Assembly (NCBI RefSeq): GCF_011386835.1
Contig: NC_088800.1
Location: forward strand, 18,624,572 to 18,688,571
Reading direction: 5' to 3'
Source of the DNA: Chrysemys picta bellii
Taxonomy: Eukaryota; Chordata; Testudines; Emydidae
DNA length: 64,000 bases
Shown: positions 1 to 63,696 of the stretch, in pieces
Layout of the letters: the number at the start of each line of letters is the position of its first letter
Numbering within the stretch: the first letter of the stretch is position 1
Translations under genes and position numbers: made by a program
Notes under the pieces: generated by a model
Told to the model about the DNA's origin: nothing
What the model saw: the letters and a program-made list of their open reading frames with translations, nothing else
Database searches by the model: none

Positions 1-3000
1 CATGATTTCCTATGTAATAAAACTCTTGTTCAAATAAATGTGTCCCATAAGCATTGTGCTTGTCTATTTATAGTCTGGATGTGTAAAACTTTCTTTTAGT
101 GGGGGGTAGTAGCAGATCTGCTCTTCCCAGTTCGCCTATGCTGTTTTATTCTGCCACCATCTCCAGTAAGTTTTACTTTGAAATCCGCTGGGCAGTGCAG
201 AGCCAACTGAAGCAAACAGTGAAAGGGAGGAGGGCGTAGTGCTTGGATAAATCAGCACAGAATGAGCCTAGTCTTCACTAGCTGGCCCGGCTGGGAGTAT
301 GGGTTAGAAGCCCAGTTCTGCTTTCATTTGGGCTAGTAACTTGCCCACTTTGGAGTGAGTGAAATCACTTGAGTGCTGATAGTCCTTCAGAGTCTTCCCA
401 CAATTCCCTGTGTGCCCAGAGGGGAATCATAGGGCAGGTCATCTTACTGAGCACAGAGAACTATGGGATATACCCCATGAAGTCCTACTGACACACAGAG
501 GTGAGTGCAGCACCAGTGTGGACAGAGTAACTTCAGTGAGCTAGGCTAACTTAGGTTCTCAGACCCTGGTGCCAATTGCCCCGGTCCCTGGTATGAGCAA
601 ATTGGACCTGCAGAAAAGGAGAGTTGGTCATCAGCCTTCTGGAAAATGACTATTGCTCCAAATGCTGCTGAAACCTGATACAGTAAACACTTTGATAGCC
701 TAGCATGTGGGGTGGGAGGCAAAGAGCAAAGGCTCTTTCAAGCCTGTGCTAACTATTGACTGTTCTATTATTAACTTGAGGCAATTTGAAGGGGGAGGTC
801 AGGGGCTTTGACTGCTCTGATATTAAAGAAGAGAAAGAGGCCACAGTATTGACCGCGATGACGCTGCTTGCAGATAAAATCTGTCCATTTTGTCTGCAGA
901 GCCTTAATGTAACTTCAGTGGCCTGACTTCACCGAAGCTTAAGTCTGATTTATGAGCTACAGCTTTTTCCACTCTGATCCCTCAGAGCTTGAACTTTGTT
1001 GTTCAACAACACCCCCTCACGAACATGGGGGAAAAGGTCACATCTCTCCCATTCCCATACATGGAAGTGCAGGGCCTACCATGATTTTATGCCAATTCCA
1101 CTAAGCCCCAATCTTCTGAGCATGCTCAGAGAGCTCACTCGCATTGACACATGAGAAAGGGCTCTCAGATGCAGTGTAACTTCCTTACAGTCCATCAGTC
1201 TTAAAGAAAACATGTTTGTCTCACTTCTACCAGAATTTTACAACAACCATTTTCTAGACCTAGCATCGTGATAGCTGCAGCCTGTTCTCTTGTTCTGTAG
1301 CCATCTCCATATTAACCCTCAATTTGATACATATTCTTAAATATGCTCAGGCAAAAGGGGCACCCCCCCCATATAGTTCTATCTATTTTATCTAGCAATA
1401 AATGTAGACTTTTTAGCTTTTGCCATGTGTGAAAAAGGCATCACACACACTATTTCTGAGGCTGAGTTGTGTCTCTTTGATTGGTTGCCTTCCTTATGAT
1501 GCCAGTATGTCTTGAATGAAACTGTGTAACTGACTTGGGATTCAGATCTTCCCAGTGCCTTGACATGACTGTAATCCAGTGTCCAAGCCCAGTGTTTGGA
1601 TCCCTAACATAATAGCCTTTTCAGTTATGGGGTGAAATAATAGCTGTATTTCAAGCTCTGGTAGAAGGCTCTAACTGCTGTCACCTTTATTTGTAGCAAG
1701 AGCAAAGAGTTAAACTTGTCTATACACATGTACGTTTATAGACAATTTTGGAGAAAAAAGATATTTATATACCATAGCACCTAGAAGCCCTAGTCATAAG
1801 CCCTGTTGCTGCCCCTTTGTTTTGTTTGTTGATATTAATTATTGCCACATAAAATGCATTTTAAATGGATCACCAAAGGTAACATGCATTAGACAGAATG
1901 GTTCCAGAAGATGGGGGCTGGCAGATCGGGGAGCATTTAAGCATTAGTTGAATGGGAGACAATAGAAAAATGAAAAGGTCAGATTGTGGATGGTAAAAGG
2001 CCTAAGGTGAGAAGAAGGAAGATTAATATTAATTGGAGGACTGGCCTAACCTTTGGACAGTCAAAAGGAAGCTTTGTATGGGGTAATAACACATGAAAAG
2101 TACATTCCTAGGTAGAAACTTTCCTAGTTCTGAGACAGTCGCTCTAGCACTGTGGTCTACCCGTTTGGGGTACAAAAAACTTGACAACTAGTTTATCATA
2201 GAAAATAGTGTCTTGTCGATGTAAAATCATCTCAAAATTTCCATATTCTCGGGGATATGTTATAGCACAGGTGATATGGTCACAGTGCCCTTTTTGTATG
2301 AGAAGAAGTGAGGAGCTAATTCTCAAATGAAAAGCAAACACAAAAACCAACCAACAAAATACCTTTTGTAAATGGACCTGATCTGCCATAGGAAAAGTTA
2401 GAACAGTATTTCACTATTGGTGCAGCTCCACCAGCAATATCAGTGTTGAAAGTGCCAGAGTAGAAAGAGCACAGGTGTTTGTACCATTGTAACTCTGCAG
2501 GGTTAGACCAACAGCAGTAAATATACTTGTGCCTTGTCTGCTTGGTCTCACTCCATTGCTATCATCAGAGGAACTGCACCAATGATTAAAAAAGGTCCAC
2601 TAGTTGCTAGTGTAGAGACATACCACAGAGGCAACTGACAGTCAAATAAAGCTACACAAGTCCCAAGTACTTCATCTTTGAAGGTGAAGCCATTGTCTTA
2701 GAAAATCTGCATAATTTCAGCTAGACCAGACTTCACAGTTCCTTTGTGGCCTTTCTTCTCTAGAAAGTCTCCCACAGTTTTGAGACCAGGTATATGCAAG
2801 ACACATTTAATGAGTTCCCAGTAGGACTGCTTCGACAAACACCAATTCTGAAATCTGGGAACACAAATCTTAAGACATAGAAGTTAATTGGAATGTATGG
2901 GATGGGTCTGAACTTTACTCAGCCTTGACATTTGCAGGCTCAAGACAGAGCTATGTAAATGTAGAGTCTGTTTGTCAGGGATCCGTCTAGTGGCAGATTT

Positions 3001-4130
3001 ACCCTAGGAAGCTAAAAAGATCGAAGAGATGGACCTGTTGGTAAGTAACAATGCCCATTGAATCAGATTGTGAGCTCAGCTAAAATCACTGTAAACATGG
3101 AGTATCTATGTTAAAATCAGTGGAGTTACCCCCCAAGTGACTGAGCTCAGAATATGGTCTGACATAATTGGAAAGGTAGTTTGCTTAGGGAAGCTGGGGG
3201 ATGTATGTGTACTTCGAAGGTTGATCCAACTTTTTCAACCCCTCAGCTAGGAACACTACAGCCTCTGATTCCAGCAGGGGCAACAGAAATATCACATTGT
3301 TAAGATTTACTGAGCCAGCATTAAATATGTCACTGATGTTTAACTAACTAAACACTGTTAGGCGTCTACTCTGATATCGTTCAAAGAAATTTGCTATTAA
3401 ACAGCTTATTTTAAAATACATTCAGGTTTTTGGAGAGCTTTCTGAAATTGGCTTGTCAGATTTTTGTCATAACACAAGACACACTGATACTGCCAGTGAT
3501 TTTGTGGTGAGCAAAATTTCAATCTGCAGTGATATTTCACAGGAAACTTTCTATTCGGACAAATCGATTTTTCTCTTTCCCTGAAAATAACATCAAAAGC
3601 CAGTTCTTCTAATGTACTGTACTTCATAGAAATACTGGCTAGGTTGAGCTGCTTCTGTTCCTGACATCTGTACTTACAGGTACATTATTACAGTCTCCTT
3701 TGCTCATAAAATTTAAGGCCAGAAGGGAACACTATCATTTCTTGCATCACACAGGCCAGAGAATTTCAACAAATGAATCTTGCAGTATGTCCACATCTGC
3801 TGTTTGAGATAGAGCATAACTTAAAAACAAACAAACAAACAAAAAAACTATTTGTAAACAGAATACTTAAAGGCACTCCCTCCTCAGTTAAGGTTATCTC
3901 CATGCTAAATTTCAGCATTCAATCCAGCTGTTTTAGCTATTAAACTGTTTAAACATAGTTACAATATAGTACAGTAATTTTTTCATTACTAAAGCATTCC
4001 TGTCCCCCACACCTTAAGGTCAAAAATGGTTAAAACATTTTGTCTCAATATTTCCCCCCAAAAATTAACAAACAAAGCTAAATAGCTTGTTTGAAAACCT
4101 GGAAGTGATATAAAACCTTATGCTTCAAGG
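1..4130. other. Downstream intergenic DNA, no recognised gene
   Basis: No coding exon, RNA gene or clear transposon was recognised. There is a short AAAC microsatellite at about 3826-3845 and a C run near 1362. All ORFs here are short and lack family resemblance. Confidence 0.6.
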
Positions 4131-4134
4131 CATA

Positions 4135-4300
4135 TACCAGACTCTTTTTGATGGGGTCAGGAAGAAATTTTCCCAAGGGTCAGGCTGGTCCATAATTGTA
4201 AATTTTGGGCTTTCTTATATCTCATTTTGAAATAGCTGGTGCTGCCCACTGCTGCAGAGGGGATACTGGACTAGATGGGCCCCTTATGAGTTCTGGGGTG
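4135..4300 (+). repeat. CR1-like LINE 3' fragment
   Basis: Contains the CR1 3' region wording (ggtcaggaagaaattttccc, ggatactggactagatgggc). Old, diverged and 5' truncated. Confidence 0.65.
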
Positions 4301-4465
4301 GCAATTCTGATGCGTCCAAAATTCTTCTTGTAGATAATATTGGCTGCAGGAAGGACCATTTGTTTCTCTGAAGCTTTTACCACAGTTTTGTAATCCTGTT
4401 GTGACAAACAATATGAAATTCATTGTCTTATAAAATTCTTCTCCCACTTTCTTCATGAGGCAACA

Positions 4466-4605
4466 TGGCTTGGTGTGGTGAAGAGCACACTGGTCTGTCT
4501 CTGCCATTGACTCACGGTGTGAATTCAGGCAAGGCACTTCACTTCTCTGTCTCTCCATTTCTGCATCTGTAAAATGGGGATAACACTGCTTACCCACCTG
4601 AAGAT
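4466..4605 (+). repeat. MIR-type SINE relic
   Basis: Shows the MIR core and tail pattern: a tctgccattgactcacggtg segment followed by catctgtaaaatggggataa. Diverged ancient copy. Confidence 0.7.
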
Positions 4606-5140
4606 TGCTGTATAATTGCTAACGCTCAGAACAATCTGCAGAAGGCAGAGCAGTGTGTTTCTAGGCATATGATACTTTCCCATCTGCAGTAGGAGACTGA
4701 TATTCCTAGTGCATTTTATGCTTTTACCAATAAGGAAAGCCAGTCTGACAGATTTTTATGGCTGAAGCTACAATGTGCCACCTTCTAGGAGCTAGAAACT
4801 GCGGGAGGACTAGGATGACATCATTCCACTTGTGCTCCAGGCTGAAACTTGGCATTCAGAGTATTGGACAAGTAGCAGGTTGAGCTGAGAATAGCTTATG
4901 TAATGAACGCGATTGAAAGATTTACGTGAAATACCACTTTGGACTATTAAAGCGAGACCAGACCAAATTCTCACTTGAGTCATTACTAAGTGGGGCTCCC
5001 CCTTTGGTTTCCAATGGAGGTGGCAAACTTTTTCATTTCTTATCCTTACTGTTCAGTATCATTGCTGAGAGATGATGCAGTCCATTCCAGAAGAAAGGTG
5101 TTAGATTGGTGGTCGAAGTGATGCCTGTTCTTTTTATTCT

Positions 5141-5344
5141 TTTATGGAGATATACCTATCTCATAGAGCTGGAAGGAACCTTGAAAGGTCATGAGTCCAG
5201 TCTCCTGCCTTCACTAGCAGGACCAAGTACTGTCCCTGACAGATTCCCCCTGCTGTGATCCCTAAATGGCCCCCTCAAGGATTGAACTCACAACCCTGGG
5301 TTTAGCAGGCCAATTCTCAAACCACTGAGCTATCCCTCCCCCCT
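5141..5344 (-). repeat. Turtle tRNA-derived SINE with CR1-like tail
   Basis: Read on the minus strand, the element starts with a tRNA-like head holding an A box (ATAGCTCAGTGG) and a B box (GGTTGTGAGTTCAATCC). It ends with a CR1-type tail and the terminal GAGATAGGTATATCTCCAT. A second copy lies at 14508-14697. The combination matches the tortoise Pol III SINE family and is the best lineage marker in the window. Confidence 0.85.
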
Positions 5345-5500
5345 GTTAATTACTGTGGGATGAAAGCTGAATTATATTATTACTAGCAATAATAGTTACA
5401 TTGAGGCTTCCCCTTATAAAGCTAGTGGGGAAGAGAGGAAATCAGGCTACGACAGATTCAGACTTCAGCAAGTGTCCATGGCTCACAATATTTGTTCATA

Positions 5501-5812
5501 AACAACAAGGAGTCTGGTGGCACCTTAAAGACTAACAGATTTATTTGGGCATAAGCTTTCGTGAGTAAAAACCTCACTTCTTCGGATGCATAGAGTGAAA
5601 GTTACAGATGCAGGCTTTATATACTGACACATGGAGAGCAGGGAGTTACTTCGCAAGTTTATAATGCCTGCATCTGTAACTTTCACTCTATGCATCCGAA
5701 GAAGTGAGATTTTTACTCACGAAAGCTTATGCCCAAATAAATCTGTTAGTCTTTAAGGTGCCACCAGACTCCTCGTTGTTTTTGTAGATACAGACTAACA
5801 CGGCTACCCCCT
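5501..5812 (+). mobile_element. Palindromic Penelope-like tail unit
   Basis: 312 bp made of an inverted left arm and a direct right arm of the same PLE tail, ending in a cagactaacacggctacc-type terminus. A perfect 14-bp TSD (aatatttgttcata) flanks the whole unit at 5487-5500 and 5813-5826, so it inserted as one piece. The right arm carries a hairpin flanked by CCGAAGAA (5697-5704) and GAAAGC (from 5721), resembling a hammerhead core. Confidence 0.85.
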
Positions 5813-6295
5813 AATATTTGTTCATATTTCCCATTATCTCCTCTAGCACATCATCATAAAGGGTCAGTATACACAACTCATGCAGATTTACCTCCATGAA
5901 TGCTATACATGAGGATAGTTTAAAAGACTCTCCCACTCTCCACCCCAACATACACACATGGACCAATGGCAATAAACTGCTAATGAGTTGCCCTTCCCCG
6001 CCAGATTCCAGTTTTAGGGGTCCCACTCAGTACGTGGCATTTTTCCATCCTTACTATAGCTTGGATATAAAAACCAAAAACCCAACACACTTGTGCCAGC
6101 CTGTACAGTAACTGGCTTCCCCAGACACACAGCAGCGTGTACCACATACTGGATGGCAGGATTCAGACCCAAGCTAATGCCAGGGTATTTGAGCTTTAAT
6201 CTAGCTCCCATTTGAGTTAATGGGAGTCATTCCCCAGAGTTGAATCAGGTTGTATAAGTAAAAATAGCAAGCAGAGAAGCTGAGGGAGAAAATTG

Positions 6296-6490
6296 TTCCT
6301 GAGGTACAGGTTGGAAAGTCAGAAGACCTGGGTTCTGTCTCTGGCTCTGCCTGAGTCACTCAGGCCCACTCACTCAAAGATATTTAGGTGCTATCTCGCA
6401 CTGAAAACCGCTTTCTGTATCCCAGATGATCCGTCTGTAAAATAGGGAAATAATATATATCTGCCTGACAAGGGTGCTGTCAGGCTAAAT
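6296..6490 (+). repeat. MIR-type SINE relic
   Basis: Contains agacctgggttctgtctctg with ccgtctgtaaaatagggaaa downstream, the MIR body and tail pattern. Diverged. Confidence 0.6.
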
Positions 6491-6777
6491 TCCGTAAGGT
6501 TTGCCAGCCTTTTTGAGCGTCTCAGATGGAAGATGATAAATAAGGGCAAAAATATTCATATTAATTTTATGGAGATGCTTTGTACTTATAACATTCAGTA
6601 CAGGTAGCTACAGATACCAATCAGTGGAGTTACACCAGGAATGCGTTTGGCCCACAGCTTCAGCAAGACAAAACTAACTGAAATCCTATTTCCAATTGCA
6701 TAGGCTGCACAGAAGTGCAGCACTCATGTAAAAGCTTATTTTCTGCCCCCAAACATTGTCAGAATGAAAGGCAATCA

Positions 6778-6880
6778 CCCACGAAAGCTTATGCTCCAAT
6801 GCATCTGTTAGTCTATAAGGTGCCACAGGACTCTGTTGCTTTTTACAGATCCAGACTAACACGGCTACCCCTCTGATTCC
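6778..6880 (+). mobile_element. Truncated Penelope-like tail
   Basis: Single short copy starting at the hairpin's 3' half (acccacgaaagcttatgctc) and running to the acacggctacccctctga terminus. No inverted arm and no clear TSD. A different subfamily from the 5501 copy. Confidence 0.75.
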
Positions 6881-9800
6881 TGGGATTGTTTAACAGGAGC
6901 CCCTGGGATCACCATACCCGGGAGGCATGAGGTCACACATCAGCAAAGAGATTATTTGTTTTGCAGTTTGTCACTAGCTCTGAGACTTTGTTTCACAGTG
7001 CGCGGCACAGAACGAATCAAACCTTTTGACCCTCAAAAGAAGAGCATGACTGGCTGCAGATTCTCTTGCTGATTTCTTTCTCTGCCCCTCCGGCCCCCAA
7101 ATTTGTTGGGAGATTAGTAGATAGAAGAAAATATAATAATTAACTTTTTCTTATAAAAGAGCAGCATCATTTTTGCTTGAATTCCTTCTTGCTCATGTCA
7201 CGTCTCCCCGAATGTAGTAACACTGATGTCTATTAAGGCAAGTAGAACATACATAGAAAGGCAATGGAGCAAAACCAGGCATCCATTCCATTTCAGGTGA
7301 TTTTTATTTTATGCTCAGCCACTGAAAAATTGTTGCATGAAGGACTGTTTTGTCCATAATGAAGAGTTTGGTTGGATAGCTTCTGCCTTGTTTCTTTTGT
7401 TGTAAGAAACAAATTTACTTCTCACCATACTACACCTGCCTACTGATAGGTCTGAGATTTTCCTCTAGGCTGGCTCATTGCTGGATCCAATATTTTCGCA
7501 ACATAAGACAGGAGATCATAATAGTTTCTCCTGTTCTGCCTTTTATCCTCAGGTATCTTAAGTGGCTTGTCAAAGTTAACACAGGCGTAAGCAGCCGTGT
7601 TGCAAGACTGGAAAGCTGCATCCTGCAAGCTGAGCAAATCATTCTTAAGGGGTGAGTTATTCACTGAATTTTTGCTGTATCCTGTTTGAAGACATGAAAC
7701 CCTGAAGACATAAAAGGAACCCTTCATTGTTCTGCCTACATTAGAATTTAGTTGTGTTAATTAACATGTGCTAAACCATGGGTAAAAATTCAATGTAGAC
7801 AGACTCTGCGTTATTTAAACTTGCTCAGAGCAGGTCTGGCCACATTTGGGAATAATTTCAAACAAGTTCTTCAATTTATTCCAATGTAGATACATGTCCG
7901 TGGCAGATAAAAACACCAACGGTCAGCTGGAGCCTTGCCACACCGGCATCATTCCTGCCACCAATGGAGAAGTATCAGTGCAAGCATCAATGGCAAAGTA
8001 TTCAGGAAAGAGAATGGTGGAGTCACAGTCTAAAAGGGGTCCAGAAGCCAGGGAGTTTGCAATGCTGCTGTATAATCTGGGAAATCCACGAAAGAAAGAA
8101 AAGGGGCAACTGGATGGCTGAGGAACTAACATTGGGATGCAGAGCTTTTCACCTATAGGTCACTGGTTCAATCTAGCCCAGTTGAGTGCGGCTGGAAGTT
8201 ATCACCCGCTGGAGATTTCACATGGAGGACTTCCAACTACATGTCAGCCTGGAGTCTCCCCAGCACAAAATCCAGTCTTTTTCTTCCAATAAGGAATAAA
8301 ACCCGGACATTTGTCAGAAAACGCTTTGCACAGTGTATGTTTCAAACATCCCTCTGAACCTCAAGCCGCTTCCCCACCAGCAAACACGTGATGTAACTCT
8401 CAGAAGTCTTTTCTGTGAACACTGAAAGTTTGTTCCTGGGTGATAAAGAGGCTTATAGGACAGTAGGTTTGTCTTTGGTTTTCTGATAGGAACATATGGT
8501 TTGTTAGCAATGAACTGAAGTTAAAGTCGTCTGGATTTAATTGTTTTCTCCCTTTGTGAAAGGAGTTTGGCATTATGTGGCTTAAACTGCAGAACCAGAA
8601 AGAAATGGAGATAGTGGGGAAAGTGAAGCACTACAAGGAGATGCCAAAAAAACAGAGGCTGAGACTAGGAAGATGCTGATTTTACCCCAACTCTTTTTAA
8701 AATTAAAATAAAATTGGCCCCATGGCCCCTTTGGAATCAAGGTTTTTTAATTAAACAAACAAAAAAACCCACCACCACCACCATTTTCCTCCGTGCCCCT
8801 CCAGAGCTAACCAATCACTATCTTCTGTCCTGCATTTACAAAACTGCAACAGAATCAGTTAGGGTCATCTATACTTTTCTAATATACCTAAGGGCCCCTC
8901 CTCTGTATTTGGGCTTTCCTGATCACTTAGCTGCAGACAAGGGAGAAAATCCCTGGGTGGAAGCTGAAGGGGGAAGGGGCAGAGAGCTTGCAGCAATGGG
9001 CCGAAAGAGAGAGAAATAGTCTCAATTCATAGGCCCCAATTCTTGAGTCTGGCTGAGTTGTTCTTGCCACACGTTCTGAAAGGAAGTGTGGGGCGTGGTA
9101 GATAAATTCAGCTTTGTGCTATTTTTGCATCTCTTTGATCCTGAGGCTCCTGGCACAACTTTAGAGCAGGCTCAGGACGGCACTAAGTTTTGCCCAGCTA
9201 CATATGGCTCCAAGAGATCATTCCAGAAGCTGGGGATTGCTGGAGTGCAGCAGCACTCTAGCTGCATCCCCCAGCACTGAAGGAAGCTTTGGAAATCTGG
9301 TCTTTAAGACTGAGATGGCTGTCAGGCTAAGGAGGAAAGAGGAGAGGGTCCTGCAGAAACAGAGGGAGAGAGAATCTTTTGGGGTTGATGGAGGGAAGGC
9401 ATGAGCTGCCAGGCTGGTGAGGAAAGGAGACTATATTCAGGGGGTGCCTCCTGGGGTGGGAAGATGTTTTAGGGGAGGGTCAGACACAGTGGTGGCTGTG
9501 GGTCCCATTTAGCTGTAATCTACTCCCGGTGACAATAAGTCTTAGATGGGAAAAGGAGTGAACAGAGCTGCATTCAGTGGCTGCACATTAAGTGATTGTG
9601 AAGGATTGTTTTATGTCAGATTAAATATGGCTGTAAATCTGTCTGGTCCGTAGGCCGGTTAGCATGGCTCCATACACGATGGTAATGGTGTTAATGACTC
9701 AGTGTGAACTTCAGGGAATTAAATGTATCGATCAGATGGTTTCAGTGATGATGCATCATACATTTATAACAGGAAAGCAAATCACTTTTACCAAACATTA

Positions 9801-11550
9801 GTACAACTCAGTGCCTTAACTAGGCTTATGAAGAAATACTGACCCTTAGATGTTAAGATGCTGTTGACCCATGTGTTGTTCTTGATATTACACTGCAATT
9901 ACTTCCTCCACATTGTATGCTTTCCACTGTAGACGATCTGATGAAGCCATGATCAATCTTTTTGTTAATGTAGTCAGCATGAACCTTTTTGCTGAATCAC
10001 CACATGAACCCCTTGGGAGGGCCTTGGCCAGCATTTGACAGCAAATCACAACAGAAGCAAAAGAAACCTTTATATGAAAAAGAAGATGTAATATTACCAG
10101 GAAAACAAATTATCTGGCAGCTGAATAGCCATCTCCCCTTCCAGGCCCTCTATGCAAAAGTGGATGGTGAACGGGGGTTGCAGATGTCTTGGTTCCTGAC
10201 AAAATAAGACGCATAACTCCTGATCCCTCTGCATGAAGCATCCCAGTCCCTTAAACTGCATAATAGATTATGGAATTATCAGCAAGTTTTACAAGGACCG
10301 GAATCACTCAACACTAATATTAGCATCTAGGAACCTTAGTCAAGATTCAGGGCCCTCCTGGTACTAGGCACTGTACAAGCATATAACAAAGAAGACAATC
10401 CCTGCACCAGACAGCTCACAATCTACACATGCCACTGGTGAACGACACACATAGGCAGGGGTAGGCTAGGAGGAAGATGTGACAATGATGCAGAGTTTAA
10501 CAGCAGAGCAGAAGTCACAGCTATTCCCTGGCCTAGCCAGTGCCTGAGGGTAGTGACCTGTAGGCATCACAGCAAAGGCAGGTTTTAAGGTGGGATTTAA
10601 CAGAGAACAAGGTAAAGGCGCTATGAATGTCGATGGGAGGTTTCCTCACGTGTGTGGGATGGCACAGGAGAATGTGGGCCATCAGGGACAATGGCTCAAT
10701 AAGTTAATATGTCTTAGGTAGGATGGAGCTAACTGGCAAAGGGCCTTAAAGGCAAAGTCCAGGAGTTTGTATTCAATGGGGGGGGGGACACGGCAAGACA
10801 CAAAGGGGTGCGTGATGTGGTTGGAGCGATGAGCCAGATCCCCCCTTTATACTTCTCTGCAGCTCAAAATATCCCACCTCAAAAGCGTATGTGAGCAGGA
10901 GCCTTTCCCAACCTGTTCCAAAATAGAGGCCACCCACCCCGTGGGCAGGGTCAAATCTCACCCCCTCCCTGGGCAGTGATTGTAGTAACTAAAACACAAA
11001 GTCATCAGTAACGTAAGAAAATTCAGCTCAAATCCCTCCCTCTCAGGGCTGGCTGCTCCCCGGATGCCACCCTCTGGACTGCTCAGCCCACGCTCTCCAG
11101 CATCACTCCTGCCTCCATTACCTCTGGCAGGGTAGGAGCTGCCTGAGTCAGCAGAACCTGATTAACCCTTTCCTGCCAGATGAACACCTGCTAACGGAGT
11201 GTTTCAGGCCAATTCTACCCACCTGTTCCCCTTCCTCGCCTGAAAAAGGCAACTACAGCATCTTAAACCAACCATCAACAGCAACAGCCATTTAGCAATA
11301 TATCCTATATCCAGCATCAGGATCAAAAGGCACCCCGCCACCCTCATCCACAGACTGAACAAGTGTACACTGAGCATTTCCGGTTTGGGCTACATGCCCA
11401 CTGCAGACTGTATTGATTCCGGTACCAAAGCTTGGCTGTCTGCCTAGGCATAAATTGCTGTAAGTCCTGCTGTCTCCTTGGCATATTCAACACCTCATCC
11501 TTGCTTTCACAGATAATAGCTACACTACAACACACTGATATCACACTAGC
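6881..11550. other. Downstream intergenic DNA with faint relics
   Basis: No gene found. About 8125-8285 resembles an old tRNA-like SINE (B-box-like ggttcaatctagcc). About 10330-10790 looks like an ancient interspersed repeat (ggcactgtacaagcatataa; tggcaaagggccttaaaggc) that I cannot name. A 9-base G run lies near 10780. Confidence 0.5.
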
Positions 11551-13292
11551 TTTATTGCTCATAGCATCTCAGCAGACAGCTCCATGTCACCTTCAGTCAT
11601 TCAAAACAAACTCTACCAGAATTGAACCTGGGTCTTCGATTGCCCAAGTGAGCACCCAGAACAGGGGACGATCTGTCCTCTATAGAGGCACAGCAACTAA
11701 CGTGCACAACATGTGTTCTCAGAAAGCTGTGATGGGCACAGCTCAGACTCACAGCTCTCGATGGCAAGTTCTGACTCTAGCTGGCAAGCCAAAAACAAAA
11801 CAAAACACAAATAAAAACCCAGCAAGTGATACTTTTAAAAGAAATTGTTTAATTTCACATATCTATCTGATAGTGTGCAAATTAAAAAAAAGAAAGAAAG
11901 AAAATGTTTCAAATAAAATTGCTAGAACTTTGACACTTCTTAAAATATACATTTTATTATTTTCTGGTGTTTGCTGTGAATGTTTCATTCAAATGGTGAA
12001 GGTATACAACCTTTACAAACTTCTGGAGTTAAAGATTTTCTTTTTTTTTCCACTGAAGAGGAAAATACATTGGCTATAAAATGTTGAAATTCATTAAATA
12101 TTTTGTTTTACCCCCCTCATCTATGCTGTGGAATGCTTTGTAGAAATACTGTATAAAATAAGGCAGACTTTTGATAGGGAATTTAATTATAAAATTACAG
12201 GGAAGAAAAAAAATGAACATCCCAAGTTATTATTATTATTTTTTTTTACCAAGAGTAGCAACCTTGGGAAGATCTTGTGGTCACCAGTAGGGAGTGAGAG
12301 AGAACTGCTGGAGTTCTGGTGCTTATACAGTATGCATTTCTTGTTTATTTTACTACTCTCCAGTGAGACCTTTTAATAAAACTTATTTTAATTAACATAA
12401 AATCAGACAATATTTAAACATACACATCTATCCTTACAGTGCAATAAAAATGTGTCATTGTATAGTATTTTGTATTTGCATTATGAAAATAAAAGGTCTG
12501 TACATCAATTAAATGTATATTGATGAGTATGAATCATGTAAATTTGTAATGCATCTAAAGTTGGCTTTGGCTTTTAAGTATTTATAAATTCATAGAAAAT
12601 ATTGAACATCTAACAAAATAAATAAAACATTTTAATAATAGATGCTAACGATCAACTTCAAAAATTCTTGTGTTATTTTTTACATTTGCTACTAAATTTC
12701 TTTAAGAGAACTCACTTTCAGTAGTGCTCAGAAGTGAATGATTGCACCTTCTGTGATGTGAAAAAATAGAGTACATCTATTTTTCATAGATCAAAAACTC
12801 CTTCATGAAGAGTTGCATTTTAAATGTCCGACTGGTATATGTAACTGTTCTTAAGTGCTTATAAAAAGCAAGGAGCTTTTTCATAAAAGCTGTGAGTCAC
12901 TATTAACAGATACTCCTCCTTCACTTGCAGATTTGAGGACTAAGCAAAATCTTCTATAGGACACCCCTTTTCGTGAGGATATCTTCAAGCTTCACATATT
13001 GGTATGAAGATAATGCAAAAATATGTTCATGAATAGACCCTCTTCAGTACAGGTACTGCAGCAATCCAGTGTAATTCAGCTGATAAGTTCACTTCATTTG
13101 AGTCCATACACGGCAGTTTGCAGGAGTCAGCTGCTGACCTCATGTTCTCTTGAATGTGAAAGGTTCACAAGCACATGGGTTAGCCTTACTGTAATACTGA
13201 AGGGATCAAAACTAATTTGAAATCACATGAACAAAAGTGAGCTTGAGTAAATATGCATCTGGACAGGTAAGTTACACACTGTGGCCTAATTG
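11551..13292 (-). other. PDE8A: Probable PDE8A 3' UTR
   Basis: AT-rich sequence after the stop codon with no strong repeat signature. Plus-strand TTTATT, the complement of AATAAA, occurs at 12344-12349, 11953-11958 and 11551-11556. The last would give a UTR of about 1.7 kb, close to what I recall for human PDE8A. The end point is an inference. A 215-codon plus-strand ORF here is not credible as a gene. Confidence 0.5.
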
Positions 13293-63009
<49,717 letters not shown>

Positions 63010-63696
63010 CTTTCAAAACAGAATGACAAAGTCAGAAAGGCCTCTTTTGCTCATTCAGTCTTGGTCCCACAAAAGAATCTTTAGCAGGACTGGGGCCTAA
63101 AACACACACTATGTAGCCAAGCATTACAGTGTTGTTATTGTAAATCAAATACACTTCTTGTGCTTGAACGTTAAGTTTAATTTTCAGTAAATGTTACGTC
63201 AAAATTATCATTTCCATTTTCAAGTACCCTCCCTAACTTTTTTGCAACACAAAAAATCAATGCTTCAAGCCAACAGACTTCAGAAATCGCTTGACTAGTC
63301 CATGTTTTTCTATGCTCGACTCTTTACTGTTGTTGCCATCCTTGGCTAATGGAAAATATGGTGAACTTGAAAGTTGACGTGGCCAACTAGTTTCAAAAGT
63401 GACTAGTGATTTTGGGTGCCTCAAATCTTGATGTCTAACTTGGGACATTCAATAGGGCCTGGTTTTCCAAAGTCGGGTGCTCAGCACTTTCTAAATATCA
63501 GGACTCTTTACGGTGTGACAAGGTGGACGCCCATAAAAAGAGGCATCAAAATCGCTCATTATTTTTGAAAATCTTGGCCATATAATCTTTCAATATTAAA
63601 AAAGATATGTGTCTATCTTGGAATGGAAGAAGTTGGAGGAATGGCAATTGTTTTAGGTGTGGTTAAAAAGTATATCAGAGGTAATGGAGGCTGGTG

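Noticed and set aside
7440..7727. 95-codon minus-strand ORF downstream of PDE8A
   Set aside because: No recognisable domain, no convincing splice or promoter context.
11432..12079. 215-codon plus-strand ORF
   Set aside because: No domain or family resemblance, low-complexity lysine and phenylalanine runs, and it lies antisense in the AT-rich probable 3' UTR of PDE8A.
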